The notes beneath the pieces were generated by a model. It was not told where the DNA came from. It saw only the letters and a list, made by a program, of their open reading frames with translations, and made no database searches. A stretch of DNA of 64,000 nucleotides from Prototheca cutis (taxonomy: Eukaryota > Chlorophyta > Trebouxiophyceae > Chlorellales > Chlorellaceae), in the NCBI GenBank assembly GCA_002897115.2, contig BCIH01000003.1, positions 392,010-456,009 of the forward strand. Direction: 5' to 3'. Below, in pieces: positions 57,401-64,000 of the stretch (position 1 is the stretch's first letter; the number at the start of each line of letters is the position of its first letter). Both the position numbers and the translations under genes were made by a program.

Positions 57401-59930
57401 GAGGCGGCTCATGAGCTCGATTTTGTTCGTCCTCGGCACCTCCTCCTTAGGGCGGCGGCGAGGTGTTTAGTCATGTGGGACGGCGTCCGACCCAGAGAAG
57501 AGTATGTCCTGGCACAGTTGCCAGACCTTCTGCAGGTGCCTGGCGACGACTGGTGTGGCGGTATCTAAAAGGGTGCAGCCTACTACTACAGTGGTGCAGG
57601 CATGCAGGATCACGTGCTTTCCGACCCTTTCTTGCAGTTTGAGTCAGACAAAGTGCTGGAGGTGGTGGCGGAGGTGGAGTCCCGGGGCGGCGATGGCGAA
57701 GCAGTCGCCCAGGTCTGTCGGTTTTTCATGGCAGGACATGTGGCGTTGTGATTCCTGCATTGTTATCGTCGTCACCTACAATGGGGCGATCCATGGTCTG
57801 CAATCCAGCAGGGCAAAAGCAGTGGCCTTGATCATGCACAATTCCCACCTTCAACGGTGGTGTTGCACAGCAACCAGATTGAGCAAACATCCCCACTCAC
57901 CCACCCACTGATCTATTCCCTCAGGCGCACGTGTACGCAAGCACAGGCATCCTGCTCGCAGTCGGACTGCGGCATGCCGGCAGCGGCCACGCCGCAGCGG
58001 CCGCACTGCTAAGGCGACGCTTGACCGTGCTGCTGCGCCTGCAGGCCGCACTGCCGGAGCGCACGCCGCGCTTTCTTTCCCGAGTACACGTGGAGGAGTG
58101 CGTGGGCGTGGTCGCGCTGTGCCTCGGGGCCGTCATGGCCGGCAGCGGACACGCAGGTACGCTGAGCATGCTGCGCGCGCTGTCCTTGCGCAGCGCGCCT
58201 CGTGGCGGTGCGGCGGCTTCCGGACAGCTTCCACCGAGCGAGGCCCGGGCGCCGACTTCCAGTCTGACCTACGGCTCGCACCTGGCCGTTGGCATGGCTC
58301 TGGGCTTCCTATGTCTAGGCATGGGCCGACTGGGATTCAGCAGCCGCCCCGAAGCCATCGCGGCCCTCCTGGTCTCCATGCTACCGCCATTNCCGCTTTC
58401 CTCGACCGACCAGCGCGGTCACCACCAGGCAAGAAGTGGGCATGGGTTCTTTGACTGACTTGTTCATCGGCTGAGCATCGACTGTTTGGGTGGGTGGATG
58501 GGGCGCAGTGCAATGGGAAACAGGGCTAGACTCTGGATCGTCGGTCATTTGGCCACGACGACACGCATGGACCCCGGTGCATCAGTCCCCACCCCACCCC
58601 CCCCGTCGATCCTCACAGGCCTGGCGCCACCTGTACGCGCTGGCGGCAGAGCCACGGTGCCTGGACGCCGTGGATGTGGAGACGGGCGAGTCGGTGCTGC
58701 TGCCCCTCGCCATCAGTCTCGCGCCTGAGGAGGAAAACGAGGCGCGATGTGTGGGCTTGAAAGAGAGCTTTGCGGGTCGGGACACCGAGGCAGGCGTATT
58801 TCCAGAGGCACCGCCGGTGTCCACCGGCAGCATTGTTCGCGATGATGTGCGAGTCCGCAAGGGAGTTGCTCTTCATGATAACGGCGATACCCATGATGAT
58901 GAGGCCGGTCCACTGGGTACACCTACGCTGGGACTCCTGGATGCGGCGCTCGGTGGGCGTAATTCCGGAGCGCCTGCTTCCCGACAGCTTCCGGCACACA
59001 TCAACCCACAAAGGCGACTGCCGATGCACTCCGTCGTGGCGCCAGCCCTCGTCCCCGAGGCCCCTCGCGTGCGGGCGCTGCGGTGCGGGGGACCGCGGTA
59101 CCTGCCGCAGGAGCTGCACGGCCGGGCGGCCCGGATTGCCTGTCGCACGGGAACGCTGTACGTGCAGCGCTCTGGCGTGGCGGTGCCATACACCGGCGAC
59201 CCCACGGGCGTCCGGTCGTTGCTGGCGAGTGCAAGACGGAGCGAGGCAATGGTTGATGGACCGGCTCTGGCAGCACTCGCCCGCCTCTACCGCGAACCGG
59301 AGTGGGTTGCCACGCTCGCCGAGATTGTCGGACAGCAACAAGGTTTGACTTGGTTTAGATGATGCATCTGTGTTTCTCTGCCTGTATTTTGTTTTTGAGG
59401 TTACATCATAGGTGCCAGCCGGCGTAAAGCCCTTTCACCAACGCCTCACAAACCCCCTCTAAACGTGCAGGGTTGCCGGCCCAGCAGCAGTCGCCCGGGC
59501 CGGCTCCGCACTGTGACTGGTTGCTGGGGCTACAGGTATGGGACGCGCCTGCCCAGCTTCGGGCCAGCTTCCGTGCCTGGGTAAAGGGCGCGCTGCTGGN
59601 GGGGTTGGGTCGGGAGCAGGCTGGCCAGCGCCTCGGTCTGGCCCTCCAGACTTTCCAGGTTGGTGCATGGCGTGGGGCTTGCTTTGTATGGGGGCATGCT
59701 GCCGAGGCTTGGAAGAAATGTGTTTTTGAAAGGGCAGCATTGCCGTCAAAACGACAATCGGTTTGTCCTTGACCCTCCATTCTCAGGCGATGGCAGATCA
59801 AGACGGGCGGCGCGAGGACAGCTGTCTGACTGTCGCCGGGCTGTGCCGGGCAATNCTGGCATCGCCGGAGCTCACTGCAACCCTGCTCCAGGAGAATCCC
59901 ACGACGAGCCAGCAACCTGGTGTGCAGTGA
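51464..59930 (+). CDS. APC1: Anaphase-promoting complex subunit 1 (APC1)
   Basis: APC1 is the largest scaffold of the APC/C ubiquitin ligase and joins the catalytic and TPR parts. Exon 1 (51464-51591) and exon 2 (from 51713) join in phase to give YLIVYKDRVEWRVRGVLL and then ILDAAWCLMP, the start of the WD40-like domain. It continues as ELAVWDLSRQPGGDADD (about 52620), LRLLWETEGAGWSG (about 53520) and VLELQDVAGWEVTFDLGYDV (about 53920). The PC-repeat domain is diagnostic: FAHAGLLLGMGLAGHLTCLA, then ALAGLGLLYRGTAHRAMTEL (about 56070-56385). Later exons give LTYGSHLAVGMALGFLCLGM with FSSRPEAIAALLVSML (about 58265) and RHLYALAAEPRCLDAVDVET (about 58625). The gene ends with TGA 59928-59930. One intron (52774 to about 53388) contains a complete antisense ACBP gene. 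A few N lie in exons, and some middle exon boundaries are uncertain. Confidence 0.92.
52780..53085 (-). CDS. ACBP: Acyl-CoA-binding protein, intronless, nested in an APC1 intron
   Basis: ACBPs are small cytosolic carriers of long-chain acyl-CoA esters. This single exon encodes 101 residues from ATG 53085 to TGA 52780. It shows the four-helix signature: FKKAVWLIRHGPKREGATTE, KLKFYGLYKQATEGDVKGDR with the acyl-CoA-contacting YGLYKQAT, and KYDAWAKLKGMSTEEAKQQY. The length fits the soluble 10-kDa class (usually 86-92 residues), with a short C-terminal tail (FKEYTD). One N falls near the C-terminus (52815). It lies wholly inside an APC1 intron on the other strand; its stop codon begins just 7 bases inside the APC1 donor at 52774. 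No membrane segment or ankyrin part is attached. Confidence 0.95.
   Translation of the reverse strand: MSADLDTRFKKAVWLIRHGPKREGATTETKLKFYGLYKQATEGDVKGDRPWAVQFEARAKYDAWAKLKGMSTEEAKQQYVDLLADGDANWXQHPAFKEYTD
56813..56835. repeat. 23-base poly-G run in an APC1 intron
   Basis: An uninterrupted G run begins close to a GT donor following LDLQTRLR. It resembles the G/C runs in other introns of this window. Confidence 0.9.
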
Positions 59931-60610
59931 TACTTCATTCTACAGACTTGGGTCTGGACTGTTGTATTTCCAGATGAGCAATGCACCTCTTTTGCCTCGT
60001 GCGGTTGGTCAGCAAGCGGACAGACAGGGTAAACTGAAAGCCCATCCCACTGCTTTGCAGGCTTGGCGGGGGAAGAAGGCATGCCGCTGCTGTCCCGGGC
60101 GACCATGCAGACTCTGGCACACGATCCGAGCCATCATGGAGACTGGGCCAACTGATGCCATGCCGTCTTGCTCGGGCCTTCCTGTAAACTCTGTGGCCCC
60201 CTGCTTCCCCCCCTTTCTCCACATGCCAGCTGCAACACACTGCTCCGTCCTTGAGTAACAAACACAATCAGTGCGCAGAGAACAACAGGGCAGAGGCGTC
60301 GGCAATCTGACGCGGGACCTCGGACGCAACGGTGGATGTGGCAGCGGAAAGCAAAGCCCGGGCTGCAGCAACAGACTCTTTCTTTTCTTCATTTCCAGGA
60401 TCAAACTGCCGTTCGTCCGTGCTGAGACAGTGGAGCAGGTGCAAGGTATAGGCGTCGTCACGATGGTGGTGCAGCAGCGACAGTGCATGATGTTGTTGGG
60501 GGGAGCGGGGGACCCGGAAAAAGTCCAGCAATGGAGCAGCCTACCGGGACAGACCCTCTCCGTGGGAGACTCAGCCGCACCCCAGCAACCAACCGGCCGG
60601 CCAGTCTGTC
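59931..60610. other. Convergent intergenic region, APC1 / ArfGAP, with one uncharacterised minus frame
   Basis: Most of this should be 3' UTR. A minus frame (about 60531-60268) reads as well-composed helical protein (RDDAYTLHLLHCLSTDE; EEKKESVAAARALLSAA). It has no ATG and an upstream stop. It could be a C-terminal exon of a minus-strand transcript, perhaps an alternative end of the ArfGAP gene, or chance. No family is recognised. Confidence 0.35.
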
Positions 60611-63531
60611 TCATGCAAAGGGGTTGCCGGACGCGGCGGGCTGGGGAGCCGCGGGGGTGCTGAGGTCGTAGAATGATGGGGTGCGGCCAAACAGCGTTGC
60701 GACTGCAGCCTCTCCGTTGACGGCCGGCAGCGACGCGGCGGCCACAGCACTACCGACGCCCGCAGGTGGCACTGCGGAGCCCGTGGAGGTGCCGCTGTTT
60801 GCCGTGGACTTTGACGGGGAGGGTCCCTGCCCAGGCAGCACACCACGCAGGCTGCCCGCCAGGTCGCTGAAGGCATCGGCGACGACAGCGGGGTGCGCTG
60901 CAGCGGTGGGAATGGGAGAGGCTTCCGCGGCATAAGGAATGCCCGGCGGGCGAACTCCGCCAGGAGGGCCGACTGCGGGCGACAGCGAGGCTGTCGACGA
61001 TGCTGGGGACGGAACGTAGTACCACGGCTGCTGGGGCATGGTACTACTGTAATGCTGGCCTGCAGAAACTGGGGTTGGTGTGCCCAGGGGAACCTGCCGT
61101 CCGCCAGCAGAGCTCGTCCCCGAGTACGCCGGAGAAGGCGCGCCCCAGCCCGGGGAGCCCTGCGGCTGGGCTTCCGGGCGGGGGGCTGCCACCACCGGCC
61201 GCTGCTGCCCCCGCTGCATAGCCGCAAAGGGGTTCACCGGCGACACCGCGGCACCAGCCACATACGGGTGGACNGGCGACACCGCGGCACCAGCCACATA
61301 CGGGTGGACAGGCGACACCGCGGCACCAGCCACATACGGGTGGACAGGCGAGGCAGGACCACCACCCATGCCCTGTGCATACCCGGCATAGGCGACGGGA
61401 AGCTGGCGGGAAGCTGCCGCACCACGCTGGTGCATCGCCAGCGCCGCCAGGGCAGGGTTGTAGGCTGCCGTACCGCCGGGGGCGCCGCCCACGGGGTATC
61501 CCGGCGGCGGCACGGGCTGGCCGTTGGGCAGCATGCCCGTCGCTCGAATCTGCTCAAACTCCGGGTAAAAGACATCCTGCGTATTTTTGTGTTTTGAAAA
61601 GGGAACTCTGCTTTTGATGTTGTTTGATTTTTGTGGCCATAAAGGGACCACGACATTGGTGGTGGTAGATCCCCACGAGACATTGATGCATCATCAGACA
61701 CGCTGTGAACAGCCAGCCATAAATTTCTGTGGGAAATTGATGAAAAAGAAAATTCAAACACACAAGCTCTAAACCTACCAGGGGCACCTCCGCCCTAGGC
61801 AGCGGCTTGGGCTTGGCCTGGGCCTGGGCCTCCTGCTTCTCCTCGGCNGGTGCAGGGCTCGGCGAGGCCGATGGGAGCGTTGACGCTGACGGCGGCCCAG
61901 TGGCTACGTCGGCCGGCGAGCCAGCGGGCTCATTCCCAAAGGCCTCCCATTTCGTCGGTGACGCCACCGCTGGTCCTGCAGCAGTGCCAGCGTTGGTGGC
62001 GGCCGCTGGCGCGCTGGCAACCGCTGCGGCAGTGCTGGAAGCTGGAGGTGCTGTCATAGTGGCACTAGGCCCAGCATCATCAAAGACCGCCCACGCCGGC
62101 TCGGCCGGGGCGGGGACCGCAACGACGGGAGCTGCCGTGCTGCCAACTACAGGACTGGCGGCCACCTTGACAGGGGACAACGAGCCGCCCAGCAAGTCGA
62201 CACTGGGCTGCTTCCTATGCTGCTGCGGCGGCTGTTTTTGCTGTTGTTCGGCAGATCTAACAGGAGAAGCTGTGCCGCTGCCGCTCACCGTCAGTCTCGG
62301 CGTGTCGGCACCCAAGATGTCAGACAGTTTTCGCTCCAGGACAACTGCAGCGCCGCCGGCTCCCTTGTCACTGACCGTGCGGCGCTTGTCGCCTCCGGGC
62401 CTGCCGGCAGTGCTCGCCGGCGCAGGGCTCTGGGCAATTGGAAAGCGGGAAGGGAATGGGAGGGGGCTTGTTTTGCAAGCAAAGGACCCACCACATTCGG
62501 TTTGTATGCAGGCATAGACCAGTACGCGAGCATGCCATACCATCCAGAATGCCACAGATTCCACCACCAAAAACAACTAGCAATACGAACCGTGCCATTG
62601 GCGGACGGCGCGCGGAAGAGGGTCCGCGGCTTGGCATCAGCAGCCGCACCGGGCTTGGAAGTATCAACTGCTGGCTTGGCAGCAGGTTCTCCAGCAAAGC
62701 GCTGATCCGTGAACACCGTCCGGATCCAGTCTTTGATCCGCAGCGGCGCGCGGTCGGTGGGCTTGGGGAAGGCAGAGGGCGTCCACTTGGCCAGAGCCCG
62801 ATCCGCAAAGTACTGCAGCAGCACGTTCATTGAAAGGGCATTGGCATGCGACTCATCGGCGCTCTTCTCGATCGCTGATCATGCATATGGTGACGCAGAA
62901 TGGCATGCAATATTCCATGATTGCAATTGCAGACAGCATTCAAGCTTGTTCAGGACTCTTCAGGCTTGTCAGGGACAGAGCTGGTCATGCCGCTGCGCCC
63001 ACCCGCCGCCCAACCGCAGCCCTCTCGCAGCAGCACCACCCACAGAACCCAAAAACAGTTACTTACCCCGTTGCCCTGCTGCTTCAAGGCCTCCACCTCC
63101 TCGGTCTTGAAGGTGGACATGGAGATGCCCTTCACCCGGTGGCCAAACTCCCGGCTGCGAGGTGGGGGGGCAGTGGAAGGGTGGAGGCCCCGGTGACCAG
63201 TGAGTTGTCGGCAACCCCCACCTGCACGGCCTCCCGCACCGGGCATGCGCGGCCAGCCGCCCACTCACACCACTTACTGAATCCCGCTACATGTCGTACA
63301 GACGAACACATTAAAGTTGGAGACAACGTACTGGGGCCCCTGCGTGGCCAAGGTGAGGTCGACATCCCCTGAGATTACGGCCCTCTCGTCACCCGGCACC
63401 CCTGGAGCGCCTCGAGAACCCGTGAAGGACCCACGCACCAAACTCTCGCAGTCGAAGCACCGGCGATTCTCTGGAAGCTTTAGGAGCTCCTTGAGCGCCT
63501 TCTCATTCTTGGCGTCCTGTCGGGATCCCAT
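60611..63531 (-). CDS. ArfGAP-domain protein, AGD14-like
   Basis: ArfGAPs stimulate GTP hydrolysis by ARF GTPases in vesicle traffic; this type (Arabidopsis AGD14 group) has an N-terminal ArfGAP domain and a disordered, FG/NPF-like tail. The start at 63531 gives MGSRQDAKNEKALKELLKLP, then NRRCFDCESL, first half of the C-x2-C-x16-C-x2-C zinc finger. The second half is GPQYVVSNFNVFVCTTCSGI. Between them is a 99-base stretch with GTGCGT and CACGCAG ends and no stop, best read as an in-frame intron. REFGHRVKGISMSTFKTEEV follows (about 63160). Then come LLQYFADRALAKWTPSAFPK (about 62820), a Ser/Ala/Pro-rich linker with KWEAFGNEP, and a final exon starting VFYPEFEQIRATGMLPNGQP (about 61570). That exon carries a triple 12-residue repeat and ends ASGNPFA at 60611. 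The position of the arginine finger (normally in CSGxHR) reads GIQ|REF here. Confidence 0.88.
61239..61346. repeat. Three tandem 36-bp units in the ArfGAP coding region
   Basis: Units at 61239-61274, 61275-61310 and 61311-61346 are identical apart from one N at 61274. On the minus strand each encodes SPVHPYVAGAAV. A degenerate fourth unit (SPVNPFAAM) follows. The near identity points to recent slippage duplication. Confidence 0.95.
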
Positions 63532-63876
63532 GGCACCAGCTGCCCTGCCAGGCCCTGGAGCGCAACAGCGGCAAACACCACAGGGTCCCCTCCGATAACT
63601 CTGGATTAATTACTTCATGCGGGGGACCAGACATTTGAACTCTGCGAGCCACATTCGCTGGATCCATTCGGGGGAAACGGCAGGGCAGATTTTTGCCAAT
63701 CCGAGGATTTGGGCGATGAGTTACGATGAGTTGAAAACACACCTTGAACTCCCAAACAAGAGCCTTTCCCTCCATGCATCAGATCTCGATTCAACTCATT
63801 GCTGGTCGTGCTACAGGAGGCCAATCCCAATCCTTGAGGCGGCAAGGAATGGGGCCATGTGCCTCGGGGAACGCCA
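63532..63876. promoter_or_regulatory. Intergenic between the WD40 gene 3' end and the ArfGAP 5' end
   Basis: Both neighbours are on the minus strand, so the ArfGAP promoter and the WD40 gene 3' UTR should be here. Nothing else is visible. Confidence 0.4.
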
Positions 63877-64000
63877 TCATGCCAGGGGGTAATGATGGAG
63901 GCGGTACACCAGCACCCTGCCCTTGGCATTGCCGATGGCCAGACTGCCGCCTGCAGGGCTAAAGGCCAGCGAGTGCACGTAGCCCAGCGGTGACCGGGTG
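63877..64000 (-). CDS. WD40-repeat protein, C-terminal end only
   Basis: A minus frame entering from the right edge reads SPLGYVHSLAFSPAGGSLAI, then GNAKGRVLVYRLHHYP, and stops at TGA 63877-63879. This is the form of a final WD40 blade (H-x-LAFSP...GG-x-LAIGN-x-GRVLVYRL). Only about 40 residues are in the window, so the protein cannot be named; many WD40 proteins end this way. Confidence 0.6.
   Translation of the reverse strand, partial: TRSPLGYVHSLAFSPAGGSLAIGNAKGRVLVYRLHHYPLA

Noticed and set aside
294..58175. The peptide GHAGTLSMLR occurs both in the first gene (about 294-323) and in APC1 (about 58149-58178)
   Set aside because: The flanking residues do not align. In the first gene it sits in an LRR-like context and in APC1 in the expected PC-repeat context. 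Ten residues alone do not show duplication, and I would want a DNA alignment before claiming it.
1..64000. Search for mobile elements, CRISPR arrays, rRNA, snRNA and viral genes
   Set aside because: No transposase, reverse transcriptase, regular direct-repeat array or recognisable rRNA or spliceosomal RNA core was seen. snoRNAs in introns cannot be excluded by eye.

Overview
This window looks like nuclear DNA of a unicellular green alga (Chlorophyta-like). It is GC-rich. Nearly every gene is cut by short GT-AG introns, many holding poly-C, poly-G or (CA)n tracts. Several genes are plant/algal in type: a plant-style tandem CCCH zinc-finger protein, a TASH3-like TPLATE-complex subunit, an AGD14-like ArfGAP and a CDP-alcohol PGP synthase with a transit-peptide-like leader. 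No bacterial operons, mobile elements, CRISPR arrays or viral genes were seen. Isolated N bases and one 428-base N run (18090-18517) show a draft assembly. Splice junctions given here were placed by eye from GT/AG signals and protein family similarity.

Layout, left to right. The window opens inside a + strand gene of unknown function with leucine-rich-repeat-like N-terminal exons (to 2981). The next kilobase holds the most unusual item: a circularly permuted tRNA-Tyr gene (3595-3677), whose 3' half lies upstream of its 5' half. A 12-kb minus-strand PIEZO mechanosensitive channel gene follows (4035-15897). MPP10 (16624-21212, +), of the small-subunit processome, faces RPS15A/uS8 (21697-22694, -). 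Then come a Mit_KHE1-family membrane protein (-), plastid/mitochondrial-type PGP synthase (+), a PDAP1-like phosphoprotein (-) and a tandem CCCH zinc-finger protein (+).

The minus strand then carries a TASH3-like adaptor with two SH3 domains (33756-39448), a thioredoxin-fold membrane protein that has lost its CxxC (39842-41124), and a membrane-anchored JIV/DNAJC14-type J-protein (41756-44073). The + strand follows with two 26S proteasome regulatory-particle genes in tandem, RPN12 and RPT4 (44722-48857), the mRNA-decapping enzyme DCP2, and the scaffold APC1 of the anaphase-promoting complex (51464-59930). A complete acyl-CoA-binding protein gene sits antisense inside one APC1 intron. An AGD14-like ArfGAP (-) and the 3' end of a WD40 protein (-) close the window.

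These are mostly housekeeping genes packed tightly on both strands. Functional neighbours are MPP10 with RPS15A (ribosome assembly) and RPN12 with RPT4 (proteasome); otherwise the order shows no pathway logic.
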